A DNA stretch of 64,000 nt from Bartonella sp. M0177. Its GTDB lineage: Bacteria > Pseudomonadota > Alphaproteobacteria > Rhizobiales > Rhizobiaceae. Positions 37,315 to 51,238 of this stretch are shown in pieces. The DNA lies in NCBI RefSeq assembly GCF_016102285.1, contig NZ_JACFOY010000001.1, positions 1,612,001-1,676,000 on the forward strand, given 5' to 3'. Numbering within the stretch: the stretch's first letter is position 1; the number at the start of each line of letters is the position of its first letter. A program made the position numbers and the translations under genes. The notes beneath the pieces are model-generated. The model saw only the letters and a list, made by a program, of their open reading frames with translations, had not been told where the DNA came from and made no database searches.

Positions 37315-38181
37315 TTGGGACAGATCCGCCTACATTATAAATCGCCGAAACGCGAAGCCGAAAAACAATATGAACTTCTTGATCACGCCTTTGAGGATGA
37401 TGCCTTCCCCCTTGCGATAACCGAAATAGATGAAGCCAATGGAATCTATGAAGTTTCCCTCTATGTGGATGAAGCGCAAAAGAATTCGGTACTTCCCCGC
37501 TTTGCACAAGTTTTGGGCGTCAATGAAAACAAGATAGAAATAGAAATACTTCCGGATATTGACTGGGTAAGCCATAGTCTTGAAGGACTTAATCCTGTTC
37601 GCGCGGGGCGTTTCTTTGTCCACGGCAGTCATGACCGCGACAAGGTGAAACCGGGTGATCTTGCAATCGAAATCGATGCCGGTCAGGCTTTTGGTACCGG
37701 CCACCATGGAACGACAGTCGGCTGCCTTGAACTTATCGCCGACGTTATGGAACATGAAAAACCGCAAAATGCACTTGATCTTGGAACGGGGAGCGGAATT
37801 CTGGCAATCGGTATTGCTTTGATCAAACCGATCAGAATTCTGGCAACCGATATTGACCCGATTGCGATCAAAGTTGCCAAGGAAAATTTCGCTCTAAACG
37901 GTGTCGCCAAAACAATAACAGCCATTACGGCTACCGGTCTTGATGATGAAGAGATTAAAAAGCGCAGCCCCTTTGATCTCATCGTTGCAAATATTCTCGC
38001 CAATCCCTTGATTGAACTTGCGCCACAAATGGTTCCTGCGCTTAAAAAAGGTGGTTCCATTGTGCTTTCAGGCATTCTGGAAGAGCAGCATGACTGCGTG
38101 GTCAAGGCCTTCGAGGCGGAAGGCGCGAAATACATCAAAACCTTGCATCATGAAGGCTGGGTTGCCATTCATCTAAAATAG
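37315..38181 (+). CDS. prmA: Ribosomal protein L11 methyltransferase
   Basis: S-adenosylmethionine-dependent enzyme that trimethylates several positions of ribosomal protein L11; 288 residues. It starts at TTG 37315 with AAGGA eleven bases upstream; no ATG is available. An N-terminal substrate-recognition domain (about 1-110) is followed by [17 protein letters not shown], the SAM motif [19 protein letters not shown] at about 152, [14 protein letters not shown], and [20 protein letters not shown] with the NxL(A)N(P)L motif of the PrmA family. Stop and terminal residues are complete. It may be cotranscribed with the SCO1-type gene, 20 bases away. Confidence 0.95.
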   Translation: MGQIRLHYKSPKREAEKQYELLDHAFEDDAFPLAITEIDEANGIYEVSLYVDEAQKNSVLPRFAQVLGVNENKIEIEILPDIDWVSHSLEGLNPVRAGRFFVHGSHDRDKVKPGDLAIEIDAGQAFGTGHHGTTVGCLELIADVMEHEKPQNALDLGTGSGILAIGIALIKPIRILATDIDPIAIKVAKENFALNGVAKTITAITATGLDDEEIKKRSPFDLIVANILANPLIELAPQMVPALKKGGSIVLSGILEEQHDCVVKAFEAEGAKYIKTLHHEGWVAIHLK

Positions 38182-38297
38182 GGCAAGCATCAAATCAAAT
38201 GTCCGTTAGGCCATTTGACAAAAAATAACAGGTGTTAGAATTGCCGATCATGGAGTGAGCAATTCTTGACACTTCAAAATAATCAGAGGCTTAATTT

Positions 38298-40124
38298 ATG
38301 TTTCAATCATTTGAAATTGCAACAAATCCCGATAACGCAAAGTCCCGTGTTTCCGCGCTACGTAAGGAAATGGAAAAACTCGGGCTTGATGGCTATCTCG
38401 TGCCAAGAGCGGACGAGCATCAGGGGGAGTATGTGCCTCCCCATGCGCAGCGGCTGCAATGGCTCACCGGTTTTACCGGCTCGGCCGGTGTTGCACTGAT
38501 TTTGAAAGATAAAGCGGTTATTTTCGTTGACGGGCGTTATACTTTGCAGGTGCGCAACCAGACAGACGGAAAAATATTCACTTATGCCGACCTCATTTCC
38601 TGCCCACCTTCCCATTGGCTTGAACAAAATACCAAAGGTTTGAATATCGGCTTTGATCCCTGGCTTCATACTGTCAACGGCGTCAAGGCCTTGAAGAAAG
38701 CTGTTGAGGAAAAGGCACATGGCAAACTTGTCGGCACGGACAAAAATCTCGTTGATCTCATCTGGGCCGACCAGCCGGAACCGCCGCTGACGCCGGTTAC
38801 AATCCAGCCTCTCGACTATGCCGGTGTTCCTACCGATAAAAAGCTTGAATTGATGGCAGAGAGCTTGAAAAAAGACGGGTGTGATCTCGTTCTATTGACA
38901 GACCCCTCGTCGATTGCATGGGTATTCAATATTCGCGGCAATGACGTTTCCAACACACCTTTTTCCTTGTCTTTTGCTATTCTTCGCGCAAAAGGCCGGC
39001 CATCTTTATTTACCGACAAGCGCAAGCTTGGAGAAAATGAAAAGAAATATCTAGCCCGTTATGTCGACATTTTCGAGCCTTCCTCATTGATACCGGAAGT
39101 TATCAAAGAAGCCGCGAAAAAATCCTGTTTTTCACTCGACGGGCAACTTTCAGCCGAAAAATTACGTCAGGTGATTGCCGATCATGGCGGTACAATTAAA
39201 GATTTGCGCGATCCGGCACGTTTGCCGCGTGCAATCAAGAACGAGGCGGAGCTTAAAGGAAGCCGTCAGGCCCATGCGCGCGATGGCGTGGCGCTCTGCC
39301 GCTTTTTCTCGTGGCTTTCAAGACAGAAACCCGCCACAGTGGACGAAATTTCGGCAGCAACGAAACTTGAAAGTTTGCGTGCCGACACTGCCTTGAAGAT
39401 GGGTTCAAAACTCGAAGACCTGTCATTTGATACGATTTCGGGAAGTGGCAGCGATGGAGCGATTATCCATTATCGGGTGAACACTGCAACCAACCGGCCG
39501 CTTAATGAAGGCGAGCTTTATCTCGTCGATTCCGGTGCGCAATATCGTGATGGTACGACCGATGTCACCCGCACTGTTGCAATAGGACATGCAGGTGGGC
39601 AAGAAAAACGGTGTTTCACACTCGTTCTTAAAGGTATGATCGACCTTTCCTCGGCGCGTTTTCCGAAAGGTACGCGCGGGCAGGACCTTGATGTTCTGGC
39701 GCGCATTGCCTTATGGAAGGCAGGGCTGGATTTTGCCCATGGTACGGGTCACGGCGTCGGCTCCTATCTTGCTGTTCATGAAGGGCCGCAAACCATTTCA
39801 AAACGTGGCGGACAAGAACTTTTGACCGGAATGATTGTTTCCAATGAACCGGGCTATTATCGCGAAGGCGCATTCGGCATCCGCATAGAAAACCTGCTTG
39901 TTGTCAAAGCGGCCGAACCGGTCAAAGGCGGCGATATTGATATGCTCGGTTTCGAGACTCTCACTCTCTGCCCGATCGATCGCAATCTTATTGAAGTTGA
40001 AATGCTGACAAATGAGGAACGCAAGTGGCTAAACGCCTATCATGCCCGCGTGATGAAAGAAAATGCTCCGCACCTTGATGAGGTTGATCGCAAATGGCTT
40101 GAGACAGCAACGCAACCGCTTTAA
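38298..40124 (+). CDS. pepP: Xaa-Pro aminopeptidase (M24 family, AMPP/creatinase type)
   Basis: Cytoplasmic metalloprotease that removes an N-terminal residue before proline; 608 residues, the long eukaryote-like form with three domains. Two creatinase-like N-terminal domains (VSALRKEMEKLGLDGYLVPR with ADEHQGEYVPPHAQRLQWLT early; FTDKRKLGENE later) precede the pita-bread catalytic domain (about 310-550). Metal ligands are visible: LVDSGAQYRDGTTDVTRTV with two Asp, HGTGHGVGSYLAVHEGP with His, and VSNEPGYYREGAFGIRIEN with two Glu. A C-terminal segment (LCPIDRNLIEVEMLTNEERK) is shared with eukaryotic AMPP1. It stands alone before a convergent terminator. The symbol is by family. Confidence 0.93.
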   Translation: MFQSFEIATNPDNAKSRVSALRKEMEKLGLDGYLVPRADEHQGEYVPPHAQRLQWLTGFTGSAGVALILKDKAVIFVDGRYTLQVRNQTDGKIFTYADLISCPPSHWLEQNTKGLNIGFDPWLHTVNGVKALKKAVEEKAHGKLVGTDKNLVDLIWADQPEPPLTPVTIQPLDYAGVPTDKKLELMAESLKKDGCDLVLLTDPSSIAWVFNIRGNDVSNTPFSLSFAILRAKGRPSLFTDKRKLGENEKKYLARYVDIFEPSSLIPEVIKEAAKKSCFSLDGQLSAEKLRQVIADHGGTIKDLRDPARLPRAIKNEAELKGSRQAHARDGVALCRFFSWLSRQKPATVDEISAATKLESLRADTALKMGSKLEDLSFDTISGSGSDGAIIHYRVNTATNRPLNEGELYLVDSGAQYRDGTTDVTRTVAIGHAGGQEKRCFTLVLKGMIDLSSARFPKGTRGQDLDVLARIALWKAGLDFAHGTGHGVGSYLAVHEGPQTISKRGGQELLTGMIVSNEPGYYREGAFGIRIENLLVVKAAEPVKGGDIDMLGFETLTLCPIDRNLIEVEMLTNEERKWLNAYHARVMKENAPHLDEVDRKWLETATQPL

Positions 40125-40140
40125 AGAACAAGACAAAGAA

Positions 40141-40168
40141 AAACGCGAAAGAGAAATCTTTCGCGTTT
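40141..40168. terminator. Bidirectional terminator between pepP and the EamA gene
   Basis: Perfect 12-bp stem AAACGCGAAAGA/TCTTTCGCGTTT with loop GAAA in the convergent gap. Confidence 0.85.
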
Positions 40169-40197
40169 CTTCAAGCGGAAGCTGTGCTTTTATTTGA

Positions 40198-43297
<3,100 letters not shown>

Positions 43298-43483
43298 TTA
43301 AAAGTGAGCCTGACAATATGATCGTTATCTGTTTTCTATTCCGTGAAAACAAACATTGAATATGGCTCATTTTTAATAAGTGACCATATGTTTAGCTGAT
43401 AAAACAGGAAAGAACCACAGCCAAGCGCCGGTCAGACACTTTTATTTTATAATTCACAACTCTGCTTTTAAATCCGGTTTTTG

Positions 43484-45151
43484 CTATTTTGCGTTCAGCA
43501 GTTTTAATGCCGCCGCACGAGCTTCATCGGTAATATGTTCGCCTGCAAGCATACGTGCAATTTCTTCCGCGCGTTCATTGATGTCAAGTTTATGGACGCG
43601 CGTAATCAGGCGGTCACCATCCCCGTGTTCGGATTTGGAAATCAGAAAATGGCTGTCGGCACGGGCGGCCACTTGTGGTGCGTGGGTTACAGAAAGCACC
43701 TGAACACCTTTGGCAAGTCTCGACAATCTTTGCCCGATAGCGTCGGCAACTGCACCGCCAACACCCGTGTCGATTTCATCAAAAACCAATGTCGGAGCAG
43801 AACCGCGATCGGCAAGAGCCACTTTCAAAGCCAGAAGAAAGCGCGATAATTCACCACCCGAGGCCACCTTCATCATCGGGCCGGCACGTGTTCCGGGATT
43901 GGTGCGCACCCAATATTCGACCCTGTCTATTCCTTCCGGCGTCCGCTCGTCTTTGTTGCTTTCGATATTGACGATAAATTCTGCCCGTTCAAGCTTCAGG
44001 GCTGGCAATTCGGCCATGACCGCTTTTGTCAATTCTTCTGCCCGTTCATGCCGTTTTTGTGAGAGTTGTTCGGCTGCCTTGTCATAATCGGCAAGGGCTG
44101 CCGCCACTTCTTTTTCAAGTTTGCCGACCGTTTCCTCGCTCTGGTCAAGATCTTTCAAATCCTGATCCATCTTGTCGCGCAACTCCGACAGGTTGTCAGC
44201 AGGAACATTATATTTCCGTGCGGCAGCACGCAAAGCAAACAGGCGTTCTTCGACATTGCTTAATTCTTGCGGATCAAAATCGAGCGCACGCATGGCCGCA
44301 TCAACGCTATCCTGTGCAAGTCCCAAAGCTTCAAGCGCATTATCAATTGAATCAACGATCGGTTTGACAAGCTCTTCTGCCTCCGGAATTTTCCTTTCAA
44401 GCCGCCGGACGAGATTAGCCAAAACCGGAACCGGTGATTGCGCCCCGTTCAACATATCTCCGGCCTCATTGATGTCGCCTGCAATTTTTTCGGCTTTCAT
44501 CATATCGGTACGCTGGATAGCCAAACTTTCTTCTTCTCCTGCCTCGGGGGCAAGCTTATCCAGTTCTTCGACAGAGGAACGCAAATAGTCCGCCTCGCGC
44601 AAAGCTTCTGCAACTTTTTCGCGATGTTTCTTCAACGTCGTTTCGAGATTATGCCAATGGCGATAACGCTCGCTCACTGCCTTGAGATCTTCATCCACAC
44701 GCCCATAGGCATCGAGAAGATCACGATGGGAGGCAATATCGACAAGCGCCCGATCGGCATGTTGTCCATGAATTTCAACAAGCTCGTGGCCAACGTCGCG
44801 CATCAAAGCAACGCTTGCCGCCTGATCGTTGATGAAGACTCGTGAACGTCCATCGGAAGACTGGATGCGACGCAGAATAATATCGCCTTCGTCATCAAGG
44901 CCATTTCCTTTGATAAGTTTTCTGGCCGGATGGTCAATCGGCACATCAAAAACGGCCGTCACCTGCCCGCTTTCGGCCCCATGACGCACGAGGGAGGCAT
45001 CACCACGCCCCCCGAGCGCCAAAGACAAAGAGTCAAGCAGAATAGACTTGCCAGCACCGGTTTCACCGGTAAGCACCGACAGGCCCGCGTCAAAGTTGAT
45101 ATCGAGCCTTTCGATCAGAACTATGTCGCGGATCGAAAGCTGTACAAGCAT
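43484..45151 (-). CDS. recN: DNA repair protein RecN
   Basis: SMC-like ATPase that holds broken DNA ends together during double-strand break repair; 555 residues. Walker A GETGAGKSILLDSLSLALGG is at residues 29-48 and the Q-loop region is VEIHGQHADRALVDI. A long coiled-coil fills the middle (about 150-390). The C-terminal half carries the signature KVASGGELSRFLLALKVALA, Walker B TLVFDEIDTGVGGAVADAIG and the H-loop LSVTHAPQVAARADSHFLIS. It begins six bases after the bamD stop and so sits in the same operon; the recN-bamD pairing is usual in alphaproteobacteria. Confidence 0.96.
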   Translation of the reverse strand: MLVQLSIRDIVLIERLDINFDAGLSVLTGETGAGKSILLDSLSLALGGRGDASLVRHGAESGQVTAVFDVPIDHPARKLIKGNGLDDEGDIILRRIQSSDGRSRVFINDQAASVALMRDVGHELVEIHGQHADRALVDIASHRDLLDAYGRVDEDLKAVSERYRHWHNLETTLKKHREKVAEALREADYLRSSVEELDKLAPEAGEEESLAIQRTDMMKAEKIAGDINEAGDMLNGAQSPVPVLANLVRRLERKIPEAEELVKPIVDSIDNALEALGLAQDSVDAAMRALDFDPQELSNVEERLFALRAAARKYNVPADNLSELRDKMDQDLKDLDQSEETVGKLEKEVAAALADYDKAAEQLSQKRHERAEELTKAVMAELPALKLERAEFIVNIESNKDERTPEGIDRVEYWVRTNPGTRAGPMMKVASGGELSRFLLALKVALADRGSAPTLVFDEIDTGVGGAVADAIGQRLSRLAKGVQVLSVTHAPQVAARADSHFLISKSEHGDGDRLITRVHKLDINERAEEIARMLAGEHITDEARAAALKLLNAK

Positions 45152-45157
45152 CTATGA

Positions 45158-46051
45158 TCAGGAACCTTTTTTCAGCCCGGTTTTATTCAATGCACGGGAT
45201 ATCCACGAACCTTTGTTTTCCTGTGGAGCTACACCACCCTTTTGCAGCAAATTGAAGGCATCCTTATACCATTTGCTTTCCGGATAGTTTTGTCCAAGAA
45301 CGGCAGCAGCCGTTTGCGCTTCCGAGGTCAGACCCAAAGCATAGTTTGCTTCTGTCAAACGGTAGAGTGCTTCCTCAATCTGGTTGGTATTGGAATATTC
45401 TTCAACCACAGTACGATAACGCTTGATAGCCGAAAGATATTGTTTGCGTTCCTGATAATAACGGCCGATCTGCATTTCTTTACCGGCAAGTTGTTCACGC
45501 CCGAAACGTATCTTGGTTTTGGCATCATCAACATATTCCGAATTAGGATAGCGGTCGACAACTTCCTGCATAGCGGCAATTGCGCGTTTGGTATCTTTCT
45601 GGTCACGCGTAATATCGGGAATCTGCCGGAAATATGACAGGCCGATAATGTAATAAGCGTAAGCGGCTTCCTCCGATGTCGGATAAAGAGCAATATAACG
45701 CTTGGCCATATTGACCGCTTCGTCATAATTGCCTTTGCGGTAATTGGTAAAAGCCCCCATAACAAGAGACTTGCGTGCCCATTCGGTGTAAGGATGCTGA
45801 CGATCAACCGCCTCGAATTTTTTTGCAGCTTCGCTTAAACGACCGGCATCCAGATTAGCCAAAGCCTGATTATAAAGAACATCCGGCGGATCGATTTTAT
45901 CGACATAGGATGTCAGATCGACATCCTTATCTTTTTTCGAACAACCGGCTGTCAGGCACACGCTGCCAAGCATCAGCCCGATAATGACTTTACGCAAGAT
46001 AGTGGATTTGTTTGCTCCAGCATCCATAAAACACGAATTCAACTTCGTCAT
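45158..46051 (-). CDS. bamD: Outer membrane assembly lipoprotein BamD
   Basis: TPR-containing lipoprotein of the BAM complex, which inserts beta-barrel proteins in the outer membrane. 297 residues. A signal peptide with lipobox (SVCLTAGC, Cys at about 36) follows an unusually long, weakly charged N-terminus; a later start (residue 9) is possible. Five TPR-like repeats follow: [80 protein letters not shown] and [20 protein letters not shown]. It lies six bases upstream of recN. About 220 bases separate it from lpxC, with no gene between. Confidence 0.95.
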   Translation of the reverse strand: MTKLNSCFMDAGANKSTILRKVIIGLMLGSVCLTAGCSKKDKDVDLTSYVDKIDPPDVLYNQALANLDAGRLSEAAKKFEAVDRQHPYTEWARKSLVMGAFTNYRKGNYDEAVNMAKRYIALYPTSEEAAYAYYIIGLSYFRQIPDITRDQKDTKRAIAAMQEVVDRYPNSEYVDDAKTKIRFGREQLAGKEMQIGRYYQERKQYLSAIKRYRTVVEEYSNTNQIEEALYRLTEANYALGLTSEAQTAAAVLGQNYPESKWYKDAFNLLQKGGVAPQENKGSWISRALNKTGLKKGS

Positions 46052-46272
46052 GCTCTCTCCGGCCTTCCGGCATACCCTTGTTTATCGAAACCCTAAAGAC
46101 ATCACCCAGCGCTTTTATGAGACCGAATAGAAGTCATGGGAGGTTATTATCGGCATTATCAACCTATAACATTAATATTGAATTAGCCGATTTTTACTCA
46201 ATCGGTCAATCATTCCTTATAGACTGAATTATGACAAATCCCTAAAAACAACAGTTATTACAATCGAATTTA

Positions 46273-47166
46273 TTAAAATTCTTTTGTATCGAATGCAGTT
46301 TTGTCTTCAAGAAGTGCTTTTACAAGCCTTGCATTCAAGGCATGTCCACCACGAAATGACCTGAAAAGGCCGATAACGGGCGAACCGGTCATTGCCGTAT
46401 CACCGATTGCATCCAATAATTTATGGCGGACAAATTCATTTTCATAATAAAGACCATCCGGATTGACGACATTGTCATCAAAACCGATAACAATCGAATT
46501 TTCCAATGACGAACCGAGAGCCATACCGGCGGCCCAAAGTGTTTCAACATCTTTCAGGAAACCAAAGGTGCGCGCTCTGGAAATTTCTCGTTTGAATCCT
46601 TCCGGTTCGCAATCGAAAACAATCGAGCTTTTGCCGATAATCGGGCTTGAAAATTCTATCGAAACGTCAAAACGCCTGCCATCAAACGGCTCGAACTCGG
46701 CAAAACCATTTGCCGATTCGACCCTGACCTTTTTCTTGATAAGGATGAATTTGCGTTTTGCTTTTTGATTAACAATTCCTGCTTTGTCGAACGCCTCGCA
46801 ATATGTCCATGAACCGCCATCAAGTATGGGTAACTCGTTGTTTGAAACTTCAATGACAAGGTTATCAAGGTTATAAGCGTTGATTGCAGCCATCAAATGT
46901 TCGATAGTCTCGACACGGACTGCTCCCGTACCCAAAGTTGTTGAAAGATCGGTTTTACCGGTTTCTTCGGAAACAGCACGGAAGCGCTTTTTTTCGCCCG
47001 AGGGCAAAACTCTTGCAAATACGATCCCCGTTCCTTCTTCGGCAGGGTTGATCGTGAGGGTTGAAGGGAGACCACTGTGAACACCATACCCGCTTAATGT
47101 GACCGCTTTTGCCAATGTTAATTGGAAATGATGGTCAGGACCGGACTTTGTATGTTTACCAACCAT
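46273..47166 (-). CDS. lpxC: UDP-3-O-acyl-N-acetylglucosamine deacetylase
   Basis: Zinc enzyme that commits the cell to lipid A synthesis; 297 residues, the usual length. It opens with FQLTLAKAVTLSGYGVHSGL (VxxxGxGxHSG motif). The zinc ligands are in RVETIEHLMAAINAYNLDN (first His) and NEFVRHKLLDAIGDTAMTGS (second His and the Asp), with the general-base Glu in LPILDGGSWTYCEAFDKA nearby; RSFRGGHALNARLVKALLED near the end carries the third conserved His. AGGGAAA precedes the start. It is well separated from ftsZ (about 830 bases), so it has its own promoter. Confidence 0.97.
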   Translation of the reverse strand: MVGKHTKSGPDHHFQLTLAKAVTLSGYGVHSGLPSTLTINPAEEGTGIVFARVLPSGEKKRFRAVSEETGKTDLSTTLGTGAVRVETIEHLMAAINAYNLDNLVIEVSNNELPILDGGSWTYCEAFDKAGIVNQKAKRKFILIKKKVRVESANGFAEFEPFDGRRFDVSIEFSSPIIGKSSIVFDCEPEGFKREISRARTFGFLKDVETLWAAGMALGSSLENSIVIGFDDNVVNPDGLYYENEFVRHKLLDAIGDTAMTGSPVIGLFRSFRGGHALNARLVKALLEDKTAFDTKEF

Positions 47167-47990
47167 AGTTGAAAGAATTTCCCTTCCTCGATTTTTAAAA
47201 ACTTTTCTTCACATAGCACTAATAACGATAATCTTCGACAACGAATTTTATTCAATTACCTTGAAGCAAACCGACATTGCACGCCTTTTCGAACTTTGAC
47301 GGTTATTTTCCGAAATATCATACACGATTTTCTTTGACATCATAACCGTCTTCACGTTTCGTCTTCGATCAAATTTTGCTTGTCATTCACTCCTCCCCGA
47401 AGAGGCCACCGGAATTTATCTCCGGTTCAATATTGTCCATTCCCAACATTTTCCAAAAGATAGTTTTGTCGGCCAGCTATTTCATTAACCTTCAATTTCG
47501 CATCATGCCGTGATTTTGGTGTTAGCATTTTTGAAACCGATATGCGAAATTGTCAGTAGTCTGAAAAACCCTGTTCAATTTTTTTTACCAAAGGGCGCGT
47601 TGAACTTGATTTTTCACTAAAAGCCACAAGCCGCTTTTTCAAAGCATTCAGCTTGATAAAACAGATCAGGAAAATGATAAAACAAATCAGAAATACAGCC
47701 TTACTTTTTGTTTTTTACTGTGCACCATAACGGGAATAGCATTCGTTTTAGCCATATTCAGCACCAATCGCCCCTCTTCTTCAACACCGATTGCCACTCT
47801 CTTTCAAAAGCAAATTGCGCAAACTTCTTAAATGCCGATCACTCACTCTCCTTGAGCGCAACCACACCTCGTTCATAGGCTTTTGACGTTCACAGACCCA
47901 AATAACAGGCTTGTTACGTCACTTTCGCCGTTTTCATTTTGGCAAAGGCGGATTGAGGTGCACGAAAATAATTTGCAAACCGCATATACA
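47167..47990. other. Long intergenic region between ftsZ and lpxC
   Basis: About 820 AT-rich bases with no ORF that I can support on either strand. It should hold the lpxC promoter. The ftsZ terminator lies at its far end. No repeats or structured RNA stand out. Confidence 0.4.
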
Positions 47991-47995
47991 AAAAA

Positions 47996-48019
47996 GCCGC
48001 TGTTTTAAAAAACAGCGGC
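47996..48019 (-). terminator. Terminator after ftsZ
   Basis: Perfect 10-bp stem GCCGCTGTTT/AAACAGCGGC with loop TAAA and a T-rich run (TTTTTTG) following on the minus strand. Confidence 0.9.
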
Positions 48020-48091
48020 AGTTTTGAGAAGGTTTTTGGGCTTTTATAGTGTCGGCCTTTAGAACAGGCCGACTTATTGTTACCTTCGGAT

Positions 48092-49870
48092 TCAGTTTGC
48101 CTGACGGCGAAGGAAAGCCGGAATCTCCAACTGGTCTTCTTCGCTGACCGGCTGGCGTTGTTGCGGTTGCTGACGTGGTTGAGGTTCAGCAGACGGTTGC
48201 CGCCGAGGAGCATAAACTGCAGCATCGGATGACAATTGACGGCGTGGTTCCTGATTTGGCAGAACCGGCTCGCGATTCTGTTTATGGGCAGGCTCCAACC
48301 GGGCTGTCGGTTCCTCATCGCGGTGAATCAAACTCTGCGTCAATTTTTGCCAAAGACTGCGTGGTCCTTGCTGAGCTTGTTGGTGATGAGCCGCTGCATT
48401 GGCTTTTTCGCGGGCAACAGACGGAAAATCACGCAGTTCAGGCATTCTGACCGGTGCCGGACGCTGTTGGGGTGCTGCCTGTTTTTCACGCATTGCCGGT
48501 ACTTCGGTCATTTCGTCAAGTACGCGGGCTGTAGCTTCCATATTTACCGGAGCTTGCTGCTGCGGTTGCGACATACGCGGAGTTTGCATACGCGGTGTTT
48601 GCGGCATTTGCTGTGCCTGTGCGTGAACCGTTGGCGAAGCCTGAATTTGCGGATTGGCGCGTTGCGGAATAACACCAGCGTTGGCCGAAGGAACTTTAAA
48701 AATTTCGCTCTGAGGACGGAATGGTTCCTCGACAGGCCTGTTCATTTCCAGTTCCAAAGCTTCCATGACTTCGACCATCGGCTGCGGTTTTGCTTCCGAA
48801 AGTTGAGCCTTCGGGCCTGCCTGCGGAATTGAATTATTCTCGAGCTTGCGAGCAGGGCCTGAAACCTGATTTCCCTGTCCATCCGTATCGGCGCCTTCAA
48901 CGCTTGCACGGTCAATACCGGTTGCGACAACCGAAACGCGGATCACGCCTTCAAGCGATTCGTCATCAATCGCACCGAAGATCACATTTGCATCGGCATC
49001 GACTTCTTCACGGATACGATTGGCTGCTTCATCAACCTCGAACAAAGTAAGGTCACGTCCACCGGTGATCGAAATCAACAAGCCGCGAGCACCGCGCATT
49101 GACGTTTCGTCAAGTAGCGGATTGGCGATCGCTGCTTCTGCTGCTGCAAGAGCACGGTTTTCACCGGAAGCTTCGCCGGTTCCCATCATGGCGCGGCCCA
49201 TTTCATGCATAACCGAACGCACATCGGCAAAATCGAGATTGATAAGGCCTTCTTTGATCATCAGATCGGTGATCGAGGCGACACCGGAATAAAGCACCTG
49301 ATCGGCCATCATGAACGCATCGGCAAAAGTGGTTTGTTCATTGGCAATGCGGAACAGGTTCTGGTTAGGAATAACAATCAGCGTGTCAACGCATTTTTGC
49401 AATTCTTCAATACCGGCTTCGGCTGTTTTCATGCGGCGTGCACCCTCGAAATGGAAGGGCTTGGTAACAACGCCGACAGTCAAAATACCTTTTTCTCTGG
49501 CTGCACGGGCAACCACTGGTGCAGCACCGGTACCGGTACCGCCCCCCATACCACAGGTAATGAAAACCATGTGGGAGTTACCGAGATGATCGACAATTTC
49601 GTCAAGGCATTCTTCTGCGGCAGCTTGCCCGACTTCGGGAAGTGCACCGGCACCAAGACCTTCGGTCACGGCCGCACCAAGCTGGATAACACGATCTGCC
49701 TTCGACATGGTCAATGCCTGGGCGTCGGTATTCGCGACAACAAAATCAACGCCCTGTAAGCCGGCATTGATCATATTATTGACAGCGTTACCGCCGCCAC
49801 CGCCCACACCGAAAACAGTGATGCGTGGCTTCAATTCTGTAATATCTGGCCCGTGCAGATTGATTGTCAT
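48092..49870 (-). CDS. ftsZ: Cell division protein FtsZ
   Basis: Tubulin-like GTPase that forms the division ring. 592 residues, long as in Rhizobiales. The N-terminal GTPase part has [18 protein letters not shown] at the start, the tubulin signature [20 protein letters not shown] at about 105-124, and NFADVR-like [17 protein letters not shown]. After residue ~320 a disordered Gln/Pro-rich linker of about 240 residues leads to the conserved tail [12 protein letters not shown], which contacts FtsA and other partners. It follows ftsA after 69 bases and is the last gene of the ddlB-ftsQ-ftsA-ftsZ unit, ending at a terminator. Confidence 0.98.
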   Translation of the reverse strand: MTINLHGPDITELKPRITVFGVGGGGGNAVNNMINAGLQGVDFVVANTDAQALTMSKADRVIQLGAAVTEGLGAGALPEVGQAAAEECLDEIVDHLGNSHMVFITCGMGGGTGTGAAPVVARAAREKGILTVGVVTKPFHFEGARRMKTAEAGIEELQKCVDTLIVIPNQNLFRIANEQTTFADAFMMADQVLYSGVASITDLMIKEGLINLDFADVRSVMHEMGRAMMGTGEASGENRALAAAEAAIANPLLDETSMRGARGLLISITGGRDLTLFEVDEAANRIREEVDADANVIFGAIDDESLEGVIRVSVVATGIDRASVEGADTDGQGNQVSGPARKLENNSIPQAGPKAQLSEAKPQPMVEVMEALELEMNRPVEEPFRPQSEIFKVPSANAGVIPQRANPQIQASPTVHAQAQQMPQTPRMQTPRMSQPQQQAPVNMEATARVLDEMTEVPAMREKQAAPQQRPAPVRMPELRDFPSVAREKANAAAHHQQAQQGPRSLWQKLTQSLIHRDEEPTARLEPAHKQNREPVLPNQEPRRQLSSDAAVYAPRRQPSAEPQPRQQPQQRQPVSEEDQLEIPAFLRRQAN

Positions 49871-49939
49871 TGTCTTTTCCTTCTCAATAAGTACACCGCA
49901 AAGCCCTTAGCGGTAGAATTAGAAATATCACTCAACAAC

Positions 49940-51238
49940 TCAAAAACTCTCGCGCAGCCATTGGCCTACGCGTTGAAAACGTCCCCCCGTACCAGTCTTG
50001 AGTTGACCGATCGTATGAACGATTTTCTCTTCGAAACTCGCCGTCTGCGGATAGATCATCAAACCGACAACCGCAGAAAACGCCGCTCCCTTAGCCAGAG
50101 TTGGCAACCCCGAAACTCCAAGCGGGCGGCCGACCCTTACATTACGTCCCAATATCTTGCGTGCTGTATCGGGCAAGCCGGTAAGCTGGCTCCCTCCACC
50201 CGTCAGCACAATACGTTTTCCGATAACATGGCCAAATCCGGAACGATTGAGCCTGTCACGTACCATTTCAAGAATTTCTTCCACACGCGCCTGAATAATG
50301 CGTGTCAAAACAGCGCGTGGATATTGCATTTCGCTTCGTTCGTCTGCGATCGGTGAAATGCTGATCATATGTCTGTCATCCACGCCGCCGGGAAGTGTTG
50401 ACCCATGCATAACCTTCAGTCTTTCGGCATCTTCCAGAGGCATCGAAAAACCACGTGCTATGTCAAGCGTGACATGGTTGCCACCAACAGGAATAGCATC
50501 GGCATGAACAAAATGATTGTCAGAAAAAACCGAAAATGTAGTTGTGCCGCCACCTATATCAATGCAGGCAGCTCCCAAACGCGCCTCATCATCGACAAGC
50601 ACTGCAAGACCGCTTGCAAATGGTGTTGCAACCATTGCTTCCACACTGATGTGAGCGCGATTGATGCAGGCTTCAAGATTCCGCAACGGAACCGTTTCTG
50701 CCGTTAAAACATGGACATCCACACCAAGGAGATTACCTGTCATTCCTATCGGATCCGAAATCCCCTTTTCACTATCAAGCGAATAGCTGAGCGGGACGGA
50801 ATGGACAATGTGACGATCAAGCGCAAATGCCTTTCTTGATGCACTAGCGAGAACCGAGCGAACATCACGCGAAGAAACTTCACGCCCGCTCACATCATAT
50901 TCACCATGGACAACAACGCTTCTCAAGCGGGCAGACGAAAAATTGACGATCAGTGAATCGACAATCAAACCTGCCATTTTTTCTGCTGCATCAACTGCAA
51001 GGCGAACAGATTGTTCTGCTGCTGCCATATCCATAACAACGCCGGATTTGATCCCGCGGGAACGTTGCACACCAAAGCCCAATATTTCAATATGGTGCGT
51101 ACGGCCGGGCAAATATTGCATATGGTCAAAGGGGCGCAAACGCGCAATGACACAAACAACCTTGCTTGACCCCATATCAAGCACTGTCAACAGACGGGTC
51201 TTACGCAATCCGTTATGTCCTGAACCGAGCAGATTCAT
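49940..51238 (-). CDS. ftsA: Cell division protein FtsA
   Basis: Actin-fold ATPase that ties FtsZ to the membrane and recruits late division proteins; 432 residues. Actin-type motifs are present: LTVLDMGSSKVVCVIARL (phosphate 1), ACIDIGGGTTTFSVFSD (phosphate 2) and RIVLTGGGSQLTGLPDTARK (adenosine). The 1C domain lies between (VDVHVLTAETVPLRNLEACI). The amphipathic C-terminal tail ends FQRVGQWLRESF, as expected for the membrane-targeting sequence. Its start overlaps the ftsQ stop by four bases. Confidence 0.97.
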   Translation of the reverse strand: MNLLGSGHNGLRKTRLLTVLDMGSSKVVCVIARLRPFDHMQYLPGRTHHIEILGFGVQRSRGIKSGVVMDMAAAEQSVRLAVDAAEKMAGLIVDSLIVNFSSARLRSVVVHGEYDVSGREVSSRDVRSVLASASRKAFALDRHIVHSVPLSYSLDSEKGISDPIGMTGNLLGVDVHVLTAETVPLRNLEACINRAHISVEAMVATPFASGLAVLVDDEARLGAACIDIGGGTTTFSVFSDNHFVHADAIPVGGNHVTLDIARGFSMPLEDAERLKVMHGSTLPGGVDDRHMISISPIADERSEMQYPRAVLTRIIQARVEEILEMVRDRLNRSGFGHVIGKRIVLTGGGSQLTGLPDTARKILGRNVRVGRPLGVSGLPTLAKGAAFSAVVGLMIYPQTASFEEKIVHTIGQLKTGTGGRFQRVGQWLRESF